Made by a program: the position numbers and the translations under genes
The notes under the pieces: generated by a model
What the model saw: only the letters and a program-made list of their open reading frames with translations
Databases searched by the model: none
Told to the model about the DNA's origin: nothing
From: JANRIC01 sp033765345
GTDB taxonomy: Bacteria; Bacteroidota; Bacteroidia; Cytophagales; Microscillaceae
Assembly: GCA_033765345.1 (NCBI GenBank)
Contig: JANRIC010000111.1
Span: forward strand, 7,643-71,642
DNA length: 64,000 nucleotides
Direction of reading: 5' to 3'
Shown here: positions 39,024 to 48,448 of the stretch, piece by piece
How positions within the stretch are numbered: position 1 is the stretch's first letter
How the letters are laid out: each line of letters opens with the position of its first letter

Positions 39024-39713
39024 ATGATCAAAAAAATCCCTTATTCTTATTTAAGCCTAAAAAGCCTGGTTTCTTTCGCCGATCAGGTGATTGGCATTGT
39101 AGAGAAAAGCCACGCCGAAGAACTCATGCTGGCAGGAATGGTTCAGGCAATTCGTGAATCACGCGAAAAAGCCATTCAAGCAATCAACAGTACGCTCAAA
39201 GAAGACCTTACGGAGCAGGTCATTCAACTGGACGCACAAAGAGACGATAGTTTTGTGAGCCTAAGAAACCATATTGATGCTGGGCTTCTTCGGCATCGCC
39301 ACCCTGAATATCAGGAAGCTTGCAAAAGATTATCCGTTATTTTTCTAAAAAATGGGCGAATGCTGAATAAATTAGGCTATCAGGAACAAAGCGCAGCACT
39401 TAGCTCTTTATTCATGGATTTGTCCGATGCTTTGGCCATGGAGGATTTAAAAAACATCCATGCTTTGGAATGGCTGGAGGAGCTTAAGAAAGATCAGGAG
39501 GAATTTCTGACCGTCTATACGCAAAGAGGCGAGGAAAAAGCTGGTAAAGATATTCCAAGAGATGAAGATGCCTTTAAAGAACTCAAAACAGCCATGGACA
39601 ATCTTTTTATACTCCTGAATGCCTTTCAGATCAGCAAACAAGTAAGCGGACTTGATGCCACCATCGATACCATCAATGAAAGCATCGACCGGACACTGGC
39701 CTCAATGAGGTAA
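39024..39713 (+). CDS. DUF6261 family protein (229 aa)
   Basis: A helical cytoplasmic protein beginning MIKKIPYSYLSLKSLVSFADQV, typical of DUF6261, a family seen mostly in Bacteroidota and often present in several copies. Coiled-coil-like helices fill the body (EWLEELKKDQEEFLTVYTQR) and the tail is TIDTINESIDRTL. Function unknown. Monocistronic, with hairpin repeats downstream that can act as terminators. Confidence 0.8.
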   Translation: MIKKIPYSYLSLKSLVSFADQVIGIVEKSHAEELMLAGMVQAIRESREKAIQAINSTLKEDLTEQVIQLDAQRDDSFVSLRNHIDAGLLRHRHPEYQEACKRLSVIFLKNGRMLNKLGYQEQSAALSSLFMDLSDALAMEDLKNIHALEWLEELKKDQEEFLTVYTQRGEEKAGKDIPRDEDAFKELKTAMDNLFILLNAFQISKQVSGLDATIDTINESIDRTLASMR

Positions 39714-39740
39714 CAACTTGAATCAATTAATAGAAAGCTC

Positions 39741-39950
39741 CTAGTTTTTCTATCAGTTGCACTGGGCTGTGTCTTCACAGCCCATTGTTTTGAACGAACA
39801 GCATTCATGTTACACACTACCAATTAATAAATAACACCTGGCTTTTCTATCAGTTGCCCTGGGCTGTGTCTTCACAGCCCATTGTTTTGAACGAACAGCA
39901 TTCATGTTACACACTACCAATTAATAAATAACACCTAGTTTTTCTATCAT
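39741..39950. repeat. 97-bp direct repeat with hairpin, two copies plus partial third
   Basis: Copies start at 39741 and 39838; a third 16-bp start is at 39935. Each copy has a perfect 8-bp stem GGGCTGTG/CACAGCCC with loop TCTT, then a T-rich tail and TTGAACGAACAGCATT. The same tail with a different stem recurs after rtcB (61904). The first copy probably terminates the DUF6261 transcript. Confidence 0.9.
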
Positions 39951-40025
39951 TTTTTCTGAAAATGCTGCCTGCCGTCGGAATGACAGGCTTGATTTTAGCA
40001 TCATACCTTTCTCCCCACACCCGAC

Positions 40026-42721
40026 TTACTCCCCCACCATCACAAAAGCTCCCCAGTAGAAGGGATATTTGTATTCGGCTTTGAGCTTCTCCCGAGCGAG
40101 TTTGAAAGCCTCTCTTTTGCTCTTGCCGGAGAGCCACTGGGTATAAAACTCCGTCATGAGTTGCTGCGTGGCGGTATCGTCTACGCTCCAGAGCGACATC
40201 AGGATGGCCTTTGCACCTGCCTGCTGGAAGCCGCGCTGCAAGCCGTATACGCCTTCGCCGTATTGTACATCGCCTTCCCCGGTCTGGCAGGCAGAGAGCA
40301 CTACGAGGTCGGTATTGTCCAGGTTGAGGTTTTGGGCTTCTTAGGCACTCAGGAAGCCGTCTTCGGTGCCGTATTTTTCTTTGTCTTCGCTCTTGGCGTA
40401 TGTGCTGACTCTGGTGAGTACAATGCCGGAGCGCATCATAGGGTTGGTTCGGAGTTCCTGGATATTGGTGGTTTTGAATCCTTGTAAACCGGCCACATCA
40501 AAGTCCAGGTCTTCGGCTTCTCGGCTGAACTGGGGAGCTTTTTCATCGGGTTTCTTTTGGTTATTGGCAAAGAAAAAGCCGTGGGTAGCTATGTGCAGCA
40601 CTTTGGGGCTTTGCGCTTGTTTGATGACTTCCTCGAGGGCATTTGCACCCAGGTAGAGGGCGGCTTTTTGTCCTTTGGTTTTGAATAACTCAAATATACG
40701 CTGGGTTTCTATTTCGGTGCCGGGGAGATCTCTGAAATATTTATTCGCCAATTCCTCGCCAGTGGTGTAGAAATCTTCCTCTCCACCGCCCCGGAGGGCT
40801 ACTGCCTTGTTTTTGACCTTATCCTGGTGTTCTTGAGCATCGAGGTCGTATTGGGGGCGACCCATCACTACGGTTTCGCCTTGGGGGATGGTGGAGGGCT
40901 TTTTGACTTTTACCAGGTCTTTGGTGCTGCCCACCTGATGGATTTCCAGTTCTTCCAACAGGTATTTGCTGGTGGCGGGGTTTTGCAGGGTATTGAGATT
41001 GATCTGGTGGTAGACTCCATCGGCGGAGAGATAGACCTTGCGGATACCTGTGAGCTTTTCGGCGATGGGTTGCCAGTATTGCTCGAGACTCAATTGGTCG
41101 GACAACTTGATATGATTGCGGTAATAGGCCAGATATCTACCTTCCAACTCATTGCCGGTGGGAAGTATAACCATTTCAGGCTGAGCCTGGGTTTCAGGTT
41201 TTACAATCAGGGCGATATAGAGTACGGAGTCCGTCCACTTTTTATCAAAGTAGCGGGTACGGATGATCTCAATGGCGGCTTCGCCTGCCTGGAGCTTTTG
41301 GCGGACATCCGTCCAGGTGTAGCGGGTTTTGTCTCCGAGTAAACCGCTAAGGTCTTGAAGACCTTGCAGGCTTGCAGCGGCCAGGGAAAGTTCTTTTTCC
41401 AGGTCATTGGCTTCTTTCTCGAGTTGTTCGGTATGGATGCCTCGCTTTTCCCTGTCAGGGATAGGGATGTTATAGACCTGCGCCAGGTAGTTTCTTTTGA
41501 CCAGGAAGGCTTCAAAGTTCTTTTTCAGGGTCTCATCGCCGCTACTCAGGATACGCTCCCGCATCTTTTGGCTGGATTGCAGCAGGAGTCCTTTGGTGGC
41601 AAGGGCATTGTCATAAATCCAGCCTGTGAGCGAGGGGATTTGCGTATAGGCTTTGAGGGTAAAGGAGTTATAACCTTCAAAATAATGCTTGAAGGTTTTG
41701 AAAAACGTGCCTTTTTCATCTTCGGAGAGGTTGGCAAAGTTATTTTCAGTTTGTCCGATCAGGATTTGGGATGCCTTACGCAAGAGCGGCTCGGCCTTGG
41801 CATAGCGACCGGTGGCATCATACAATCCTGCCAAATTGTTCAGGGAACCGGCATAGTCGGGGTGTTCCCCTGCGGGGCTGAGCTTTGCTCGGATTTTCAT
41901 CGCTGCCTGATACAAAGGCTCTGCATCGGCATAGCGACCGGTGGAGTTGTACAAGTAAGCCAAATTGTTGAGGGAACCGGCATAGTCGGGGTGTTCCCCG
42001 GCGGGGCTGAGCTTTGCATAGATTTTCATCGCTGCCTGATACAAAGGCTCGGCATCGGCATAGCGACCGGTGGAGTTGTACAATCCTGCCAAATTGTTCA
42101 GGGAACTGGCATAGTCGGGGTATTCCCCGGCGGGGCTGAGCTTTGCTCGGATTTTCAGGGCTGCCTGATACAAAGGTTCGGCATCGGCATAGCGACCAGT
42201 GGATTGGTACAATGCTGCCAAATTGTTCAGGGATAGGGCATAAGAGGGGTGTTCCCCGGCGGGGCTGAGCTTTGCTCGGATTTTCATCGCTGCCTGATAC
42301 AAAGGCTCGGCATCAGCATAGCGACCAGTGGATTCGTACAATCCTGCCAAATTGTTCAGGGAAGTGGCATAGTCGGGGTGTTCCCCTGCGAGGTTGAGCT
42401 TGGCATCTCCTCCTCTTTTTGTGCTGCCAAAGCCTGGAGTTTTTCAATATAAGGCAGTATTGCCTCATATTCTTTTTGCTTGCCTGTTTTTTGGTAGCAG
42501 GTGGCAAGGATGGTGTATAGACCTTTCAAAGATTCAGGCTCATCTTTTAGTGCATCCTCCAGGGCTTCTCGATATTTCTCAAAAATGGGCAAAGCCTCGG
42601 CATATTTTTCGGCTTTGTAATCTGCCAGGGCCTGGTCGATTTCTCTGTTCATATCATCCTGGGCATTGGCTGCTCCCACCCATAAACAACAAACAAAAAT
42701 CCATACAAAAAGCTGCTTCAT
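40026..42721 (-). pseudogene. Secreted TPR-CHAT protease pseudogene (frameshift and in-frame TAA)
   Basis: Starts at 42721 with a signal peptide (MKQLFVWIFVCCLWVGAANA) and a helical segment, then is frameshifted in a (GAG)3 run near 42405. The downstream frame continues as four near-identical 42-residue TPRs (STGRYADAEPLYQAAMKI), a helical linker and a CHAT caspase-like domain with the catalytic His in HIATHGFFF. An in-frame TAA at 40341-40343 interrupts FLSA*EAQNLNLDNTDL. Without it the frame runs on to the catalytic Cys in LSACQTGEG and ends at 40026. The stop therefore separates the His-Cys dyad. An intact protein would be periplasmic or exported, about 890 aa. Confidence 0.85.
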
Positions 42722-42838
42722 AGTTTTATTTATTTAAGGATTAAATCTGAAAACAAGATAAAATTTCTTTTTGAATATTCAGTGTGGTCGCAAGGGAAAT
42801 GTTAGGTTTGCCTGGGGATTTTTTTCTTCAAAGCCTCT

Positions 42839-42916
42839 AGCCACAAGATCGCTTCGAGCGATCTTGTGGCTGCAAAGGCCGGCAACGACAAGGTCGCTTA
42901 AAGCGACCTCGTCGTT
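42839..42916. repeat. Two adjacent REP-like palindromes
   Basis: AGCCACAAGATCGC-TTCGA-GCGATCTTGTGGCT (42839-42871) is a perfect 14-bp stem. AACGACAAGGTCGC-TTAAA-GCGACCTCGTCGTT (42884-42916) has one mismatch. A third relative is at 43972-44001. They sit in the 316-bp spacer upstream of the CHAT pseudogene. Confidence 0.85.
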
Positions 42917-43039
42917 TGGATAAATTTATCTTCAAGTAAAATCATAAAGAGCCGATTTTTTAACATTCGGGAAGGCTAAGGTTTTAAATTTTGCGAAAAA
43001 AATCCGTTTTCGTATATTTACAAGAAAAATGCGCTCGAT

Positions 43040-43279
43040 ATGACAAGTATAACCTTTGATGCGGTTTCTAATAATGGAGTAATCAAAATTCCGGAGAATT
43101 ATCAGGAATTTCTGAATGCTTCGGTAAAAATCACTTTAATGAAAAAACCAGAAAATACCTGGGAAGAAAAAAAGCTTAAGTTAATACAGCTTTTCAAAAA
43201 AGCCCGGGAGCTTCGTATATTTGAGTCTATTGAAAACCCTTCAGCCTGGCAGAGGAGCATAAGAGATGAGTGGGAATAA
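43040..43279 (+). CDS. VapB-like antitoxin of a PIN-domain pair (79 aa)
   Basis: The N-terminus (ITFDAVSNNGVIKIPENYQEFLNASVKITL) has the short beta-strand pattern of small antitoxins paired with PIN toxins. The C-terminal helix is expected to wrap the toxin. It overlaps the toxin start by 14 bp (ATG at 43266). TATATTTA at 43013-43020 may be its -7 box. It appears intact. Confidence 0.7.
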   Translation: MTSITFDAVSNNGVIKIPENYQEFLNASVKITLMKKPENTWEEKKLKLIQLFKKARELRIFESIENPSAWQRSIRDEWE

Positions 43280-43661
43280 AGCATTATTAGACTCAAACAC
43301 CCTCATCTATTTATCCAAGGGAGTCCTGGACATTGAATTGATGGTAAATGATTATCAGCTTCTTAGCTTATCCATAGTTTCTTATATGGAAGTATTAGGC
43401 TTTGATTTCAAGAGTCAATAGGAAAAGGCTTTGATCAAGGAAATCATTCAAATTTGCGAAATGATTCCCATTAGCTACGAAATTGCCGATAAAGTTATTG
43501 AGATCAGGGCCATTCTAAAAGGAAAGCTTCCCGACCTCATCGTAGGGGTGAGTGCTCTTATGTCCGGTTGTGACTTAATTACGCATAATGTAGGAGATTT
43601 TCAACATATCTCCCCCTCCTTAAAAATAATTGATCCGTTTCAGAAATACAAGGTTGTATAA
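43266..43661 (+). pseudogene. PIN-domain (VapC-like) toxin with in-frame TAG
   Basis: ATG at 43266 opens KALLDSNTLIYLSKG, with the first PIN acidic residue, then SYMEVLGF. An in-frame TAG at 43419-43421 (codon 52) follows FKSQ. Translation past it continues without interruption (EKALIKEIIQICEMIPISY) to PDLIVGVSALMSGCDLITHNVGDF, which carries the last PIN acidic residues, and ends at 43661 (131 residues overall). All catalytic acids are present if the TAG is read through. Probably an inactivated endoribonuclease toxin. Confidence 0.75.
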
Positions 43662-43663
43662 GT

Positions 43664-43862
43664 CTACCCTTCCATAATAAGAATAGGCATGCCGAACGCT
43701 TGCTCCTCCTGGATTCCGGCTTTTTCATAGATTTCTTTGGCTTTTGGATAATTACTTGCCTGGTAGGCCTGCATCCCGGCTTGGTTGAGGCTTTTCCAAT
43801 CCTGTTCTTTTACAATTCTCTCACATACAACAAACAAAAATCCATACAAAAATCCGCTTCAT
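43664..43862 (-). pseudogene. Remnant of a second TPR/CHAT-type gene
   Basis: The minus strand from 43862 starts MKRIFVWIFVCC, nearly the CHAT pseudogene signal peptide, then hits a stop. A second frame holds a TPR-like piece (AGMQAYQASNYPKAKEIYEKAGI) ending at 43664. The upstream DNA (43863-44001) matches that upstream of 42721, including the palindrome. So a gene start plus promoter was duplicated and then decayed. Confidence 0.7.
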
Positions 43863-43971
43863 AGTTTTGATCATTTAAGGATTAAAATCTGAAAACAAGA
43901 TAAAATTTATCTTTTGATATATGGTGCGGGGATGGGGAAAATATTAGGTTTGCCAGGGGATTTTTTTTAGC

Positions 43972-44001
43972 CATGAGGTCGCTTCGAGCGACCTTGTAGC
44001 T
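43972..44001. repeat. Third REP-like palindrome
   Basis: AGCCATGAGGTCGC-TTCGA-GCGACCTTGTAGCT, the same family as 42839-42916 with compensated and uncompensated changes. It belongs to the duplicated upstream segment. Just after it (44030-44130) are three degenerate copies of a GCAGGGGTGCAGGAG-like element. Confidence 0.75.
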
Positions 44002-44211
44002 GTCGGAATAATTCCTTTAAAATTTTTGCCGCAGGGGTGCGGGAGATGCCTTCCATCGTTGCTCAAGGCTGTTGCAGGGGTGCAGGAGCTTCACTTAAAA
44101 AAATATATAGCTGTTGCAGGAGTGCAAGAGCTTGATAAACCTTCTTTCCTTATTTTTCTTTAGTCTAACTCTCAGGGCTTCTAAAAGCTAAGATTCCTTG
44201 CTATTGTTACC

Positions 44212-44291
44212 CTGTCATTCCGAGCGATAGCGAGGAATCTGAGCCTCTGTGCATCCGAGCATTCAGATTCCTCCTGCCGTCGGAATGACAG
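44212..44291. repeat. Dispersed inverted repeat with CTGTCATTCCGA ends
   Basis: CTGTCATTCCGA (44212-44223) pairs with TCGGAATGACAG (44280-44291); inside are AGGAATCTGA and TCAGATTCCT. A fragment of the same family (CTGCCGTCGGAATGACAG) lies at about 39970-39987. Known as an interspersed repeat type in many Bacteroidota. 43863-44394 otherwise holds no gene. Confidence 0.8.
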
Positions 44292-44394
44292 CGTAAACAG
44301 CAATTACTCTCTCACTTGAGCATTTAAAAAATCCCTATTAGGGTTCAAACTCTCAATTAAAAGGATTCTATAAAGGATAATGTGTTTAAAAAAG

Positions 44395-44478
44395 TGCTCA
44401 CGGGGGGATTCGAACCCCCACACCAGTTAAGGCACCACCCCCTCAAGATGGCGTGTCTACCAATTCCACCACGTGAGC
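44395..44478 (-). tRNA. tRNA-Leu (GAG anticodon)
   Basis: 84 nt. Acceptor GCTCACG/CGTGAGC with discriminator A. D arm GGTGG...GGTAGACA, anticodon stem CCATC/GGTGG with loop TTGAGGG (anticodon GAG), long class II variable arm (TGCCTTAACTGGTGT), T arm GGGGG-TTCGAAT-CCCCC. CCA is not encoded. Confidence 0.95.
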
Positions 44479-44770
44479 TTTGGAAAGGTTGGCAAATGTA
44501 GGGAAATTCTGCGGATAATCCAAACTTAGGCCTTGATTTAAATGATTATTTGGATTTCCTTGGTTAAATTACTTGATTTTTAATAATTTGAGGGTTAAGA
44601 TTGTTGGTTTGAGTATACGTATTTGCAGGTGGTTACTTGTAGGTCTCATCCTGCCCATCTGATCATCCTAAAATCCCGATCGGTCTATTTAGAAGCATTA
44701 TAAATTACTTTGCGGGCATTTTTTAAGCCATACAATTGCTCAAAATAATTCTATTTTCTAATATTTACTA

Positions 44771-44778
44771 TAAATTTG
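44771..44778 (+). promoter_or_regulatory. -7 box of the pnt operon
   Basis: TAAATTTG is an exact TAnnTTTG match 26 bp before the TTG start of pntAA. No well-spaced -33 TTG. Confidence 0.5.
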
Positions 44779-44803
44779 CCCGTCGCACAAACACGCTAAG
44801 ACC

Positions 44804-45931
44804 TTGAAAATCGCAATACCTAAAGAAACCCAGGAAAAAGAAAAAAGGGTAGCTCTCAGTCCTGATATTGTCAAAAACCTTCAAAAAGTAGGTTTTGAAT
44901 GCCTCGTAGAAGCCTCAGCCGGTCTGGGGTCTTACTTTGCCGATGAGCTTTACACGCAGGCTGGTGCCCAGATCATCTCTGACAAAGCCCAACTTTACGC
45001 CCAGGCAGATGTAGTACTCAAAGTCAATGCACCTCTCCCCGATGAGGTGGCTTTGATGAAGGAGGGGGCTGTACTCATCTCGTTTATGTATGCCTACACC
45101 AACGAAGCTTTAGTCAAAGCTTGCCTACAGAAGAAAATCAGCAGCTTTGCTATGGATGCTGTGCCCAGGATTTCCAGAGCGCAGAAAATGGATGCTTTGA
45201 GCTCGCAATCTAACCTGGCAGGCTATAAAGCGGTCATTTTGGGTTCGGATGCGGTGGGTAAGATTTTCCCTTTGTTGATGACGGCTGCGGGTACGATTAC
45301 GCCCGCCAAAGTATTGATTTTTGGAGCCGGAGTGGCTGGTTTGCAGGCATTGGCTACTGCCAAACGCCTCGGTGCAGTGGTAGAAGTCACCGACGTACGC
45401 CCCGAAACCAAGGAACAGGTAGAGTCACTGGGCGGCAGATTCCTGGAAGTAGAAGGCGAAGGAGTCAAAACCGAAGGCGGTTATGCCAAAGAAGTTTCAG
45501 CAGAATACCTCCAAAAACAAAAGGAATTGGTCTCCAAACACATCAAAGATGCCGATCTGGTCATTACCACGGCTTTGGTAATGGGCAAAAAAGCCCCGAT
45601 CTTGGTCACCGGAGAGATGGTCAAATCTATGAAAATGGGTGCTGTGATCGTGGATATGGCTGTGATCTCTGGCGGTAACTGCGAACTCAGCGAGGTAGAC
45701 CAGACCGTTGTCAAGCACGGCGTAACGATCATCGGCGAGTCCAATCTTCCGGCACTGCTGCCCGTCAATGCCAGCGAGCTCTATGCCCGAAACATCAGCA
45801 CCTTGCTGCTACACCTGGCTGATAAAAACGGCTTTAAATGGGAAATGGACGAAGATATTACCCAAGGCTCCATCATTACGCATCAAGGAGCGGTGCTCAA
45901 TCCGCTGACCAAAGAACTGCTCAAATTGTAA
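44804..45931 (+). CDS. pntAA: NAD(P) transhydrogenase subunit alpha, soluble domain I
   Basis: Binds NAD(H) in the proton-translocating transhydrogenase that makes NADPH. It begins with the family motif KIAIPKETQEKEKRVALSP. The Rossmann motif is VLIFGAGVAGLQALATAKRLGA, followed by TDVRPETKEQVESLGG. It ends at the soluble domain (375 aa); the membrane part is the next gene. The start is TTG (44804), since no ATG lies before the conserved N-terminus. First of a three-gene operon. Confidence 0.95.
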   Translation: MKIAIPKETQEKEKRVALSPDIVKNLQKVGFECLVEASAGLGSYFADELYTQAGAQIISDKAQLYAQADVVLKVNAPLPDEVALMKEGAVLISFMYAYTNEALVKACLQKKISSFAMDAVPRISRAQKMDALSSQSNLAGYKAVILGSDAVGKIFPLLMTAAGTITPAKVLIFGAGVAGLQALATAKRLGAVVEVTDVRPETKEQVESLGGRFLEVEGEGVKTEGGYAKEVSAEYLQKQKELVSKHIKDADLVITTALVMGKKAPILVTGEMVKSMKMGAVIVDMAVISGGNCELSEVDQTVVKHGVTIIGESNLPALLPVNASELYARNISTLLLHLADKNGFKWEMDEDITQGSIITHQGAVLNPLTKELLKL

Positions 45932-46017
45932 TTTCAAATCAGATATGCTGCAAAATAAATTGAACCCTTGCGGATAAATCCTGCAAATTCTGAAAATCAT
46001 TTAAATTCTGCTACATT

Positions 46018-46317
46018 ATGACGATAGAGACATTAATTGTACTTATTTATGTATTGGCACTGGCCACTTTTGTGGGTGTCGAGCTGATCAATAAAGTGCC
46101 ACCTACCCTACATACGCCGCTGATGTCAGGGTCTAATGCCATTTCGGGGATTACGATTGTGGGTGCCATTTTGGCTTCCGGTCCTGTGCCTTATTCGTTT
46201 ACGGCTGCAAAAATTATGGGCATTGTCGCTTTATTTTTTGCAACGCTCAACGTGGTAGGGGGTTACGTGGTGACCGACCGCATGTTACAAATGTTTAAAA
46301 AGAAGAAAAAAAATTAA
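46018..46317 (+). CDS. pntAB: NAD(P) transhydrogenase subunit alpha, membrane part
   Basis: A 99-aa protein with three membrane helices corresponding to the C-terminal membrane part of PntA (signature VELINKVPPTLHTPLMSGSN, then AISGITIVGAI). It forms the proton channel with PntB. It is encoded separately, as usual in three-subunit enzymes, and lies 6 bp before pntB. Confidence 0.95.
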   Translation: MTIETLIVLIYVLALATFVGVELINKVPPTLHTPLMSGSNAISGITIVGAILASGPVPYSFTAAKIMGIVALFFATLNVVGGYVVTDRMLQMFKKKKKN

Positions 46318-46323
46318 TCCATA

Positions 46324-47724
46324 ATGAATCCTCAATTAATTTCTATCATCACCCAATTGGGTTATCTCGCTGCTTCCATTTTGTTTATTATTGGTATTAA
46401 GATGCTGGGTAAAACTTCTACTGCTCGCCAGGGAAATAATTACTCCGCTGTTGCCATGTTTTTGGCAATCTTAATCACCCTGCTTAATCAAGGAGTACTG
46501 AGTTATGTGGAGATATTTGTGACTATCCTGCTCGGTTCGGCAGTGGGTACCTATGCAGCCCGCAATGTAGCCATGACTCAAATGCCCGAAATGGTGGCCA
46601 TTTTTAACGGATTTGGTGGTTTGGCTTCCGTATTGGTAGCAACCTCAGAATATTGGAATAAAGTCTTGGAACTTCATACAAGCATAGATACCATTACCCT
46701 GATCACAATTATACTCAGTATCATCATTGGGGCAGTCACGCTGACGGGTTCGCTGGTAGCTTATGGCAAGCTCAGTGGTCGGATTAATGGCAATGCCATC
46801 GTATTCGCAGGGCAACATCCCTTAAATTTATTGCTTTTCTTGGGCATGTTGGCAGCCGGAGCGATGATGATTTTGGATCAGGCAAGTCCTTTATATATGT
46901 ATCTAGTTGTGGCTATCGGCTTTTTGCTGGGCGTTCTGACGGTCATCCCGATTGGAGGGGCGGATATGCCTGTGGTGGTTTCTTTGTTGAATTCTTATTC
47001 GGGCATGGCTGCCTGCGCCACGGGCTTTGTGTTGAATAATCAGGTTTTGATCATTGCAGGGGCTTTGGTAGGGTCTTCGGGAATCATTCTGACGCAGATT
47101 ATGTGTAAAGCCATGAATCGCTCATTAATCAATGTACTGCTGGGAGGTTTTGGACAAACAAATGCCGGGCCAGCCAAAGGCGGTGCTGAGATCGTGGTCA
47201 AGGAAGTAGGCGTAGAAGAGGCTGCCATGATTTTTGATTCGGCTTCATCGGTGATTATTGTACCTGGCTACGGCTTGGCAGTCGCACAGGCGCAACATAT
47301 CGTTCGTGAGCTAACAGATTTATTGGAGAAAAAAAATATTTCGGTCAAATTTGCGATCCACCCGGTAGCCGGCCGGATGCCCGGACACATGAACGTACTG
47401 CTGGCTGAGGCCAATGTCTCATATGACAAACTCATCGAGATGGATCAAATCAACGGTGAATTCAGTAATACGGATGTGGCACTCATCATTGGTGCCAATG
47501 ATGTGGTCAATCCCGCTGCCCGTACCAATCCACAAAGCCCGATTTATGGGATGCCTATCTTGGATGTAGACAAAGCCCGAACTGTCATCATCAGCAAACG
47601 AAGTATGGCCAAAGGATACGCCGGCGTAGAAAACGAGCTTTTTGGATACCCCAATGCTTTGATGCTTTTTGGAGATGCCAAGAAAACAATGACTGAGGTA
47701 GTATCCGAATTGAAGGGGATGTAG
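46324..47724 (+). CDS. pntB: NAD(P) transhydrogenase subunit beta
   Basis: Membrane domain (about residues 1-270) with many helices, including GGADMPVVVSLLNSYSGMAA, then the NADP(H)-binding domain III with VIIVPGYGLAVAQAQH, HPVAGRMPGHMNVLLAEA and ALIIGANDVVNPAA. 466 aa, full length. Last gene of the pnt operon. A short A/T-rich spacer precedes msrB. Confidence 0.96.
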   Translation: MNPQLISIITQLGYLAASILFIIGIKMLGKTSTARQGNNYSAVAMFLAILITLLNQGVLSYVEIFVTILLGSAVGTYAARNVAMTQMPEMVAIFNGFGGLASVLVATSEYWNKVLELHTSIDTITLITIILSIIIGAVTLTGSLVAYGKLSGRINGNAIVFAGQHPLNLLLFLGMLAAGAMMILDQASPLYMYLVVAIGFLLGVLTVIPIGGADMPVVVSLLNSYSGMAACATGFVLNNQVLIIAGALVGSSGIILTQIMCKAMNRSLINVLLGGFGQTNAGPAKGGAEIVVKEVGVEEAAMIFDSASSVIIVPGYGLAVAQAQHIVRELTDLLEKKNISVKFAIHPVAGRMPGHMNVLLAEANVSYDKLIEMDQINGEFSNTDVALIIGANDVVNPAARTNPQSPIYGMPILDVDKARTVIISKRSMAKGYAGVENELFGYPNALMLFGDAKKTMTEVVSELKGM

Positions 47725-47869
47725 TTTTGGGTCAATAGACGATGAACTGTCTATGCCTAAAAGTTTATAAAAATAAGAGTTATGTATTGGAAAATACACA
47801 GCTCTTATTTTTATGGAAACCTGCGAGGGGTTCATCTTGTTTTTGAAATAAACCAAAAGAAATTTAAAT

Positions 47870-48388
47870 ATGCAGCTTAGATCAATGATATGTTATATCG
47901 CTTTTTCGTTGATTCCTTTTGTGTCTTGCTCACAAAAACAAAATACTGAAACCTCCACAGCAAGCGTACCCGTCAAAAGACCTGGTAATCTTCCGGATGC
48001 CGAATGGAAAAAAGTACTCTCTGAAGAGCAATACCAAGTATTGAGACAAAAAGGAACGGAGCGCGCCTTTACTGGTAAATATTGGGATTATAAAAAAGAC
48101 GGTATTTATGTTTGTGCTGGTTGCGGACAAGAGCTATTTGCTTCCAACACCAAGTTTGATTCTGGTACTGGATGGCCGAGTTACTGGCAACCCGTCAATA
48201 AAAAAGCAGTAGCTTTTGAAGAAGACCAAAGTTATGGCATGGTGCGCAGTGAAGTACATTGTTCCAATTGCGGAGGACACTTAGGTCACGTCTTTGATGA
48301 TGGTCCGAACCCCACGGGTTTGCGTTATTGTATCAATTCTGTTTCTTTGGAGTTTGTACCCAAACAAGAGGATAAAAAAGAAAAATAA
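47870..48388 (+). CDS. msrB: Peptide-methionine (R)-S-oxide reductase, lipoprotein form
   Basis: Reduces methionine-R-sulfoxide in proteins. The N-terminal hydrophobic stretch with lipobox LIPFVSC suggests a lipid-anchored envelope form. Zinc-binding CAGC and CSNC pairs are present, along with the GTGWPSYWQPV substrate loop and catalytic Cys in GLRYCINS. 172 aa. Possibly transcribed independently of pntB; it has its own terminator. Confidence 0.93.
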   Translation: MQLRSMICYIAFSLIPFVSCSQKQNTETSTASVPVKRPGNLPDAEWKKVLSEEQYQVLRQKGTERAFTGKYWDYKKDGIYVCAGCGQELFASNTKFDSGTGWPSYWQPVNKKAVAFEEDQSYGMVRSEVHCSNCGGHLGHVFDDGPNPTGLRYCINSVSLEFVPKQEDKKEK

Positions 48389-48415
48389 CCTATTTAGATT
48401 CTATCCAATATGCAC

Positions 48416-48448
48416 AAAACCTTCACATTGAGCGTGAAGGTTTTTTTT
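48416..48448 (+). terminator. Intrinsic terminator of msrB
   Basis: CCTTCAC/GTGAAGG stem, flanked by AAAA and eight T, 28 bp after the msrB stop. Confidence 0.9.

Noticed and set aside
39741..39950. Insertion sequence
   Set aside because: No transposase and no terminal inverted repeats; it is a tandem 97-bp repeat with hairpins.
41355..42236. Plus-strand open frame of 293 codons opposite the TPR region
   Set aside because: It is a shadow of the 126-bp TPR repeats on the minus strand; the amino-acid repeats simply mirror those units.
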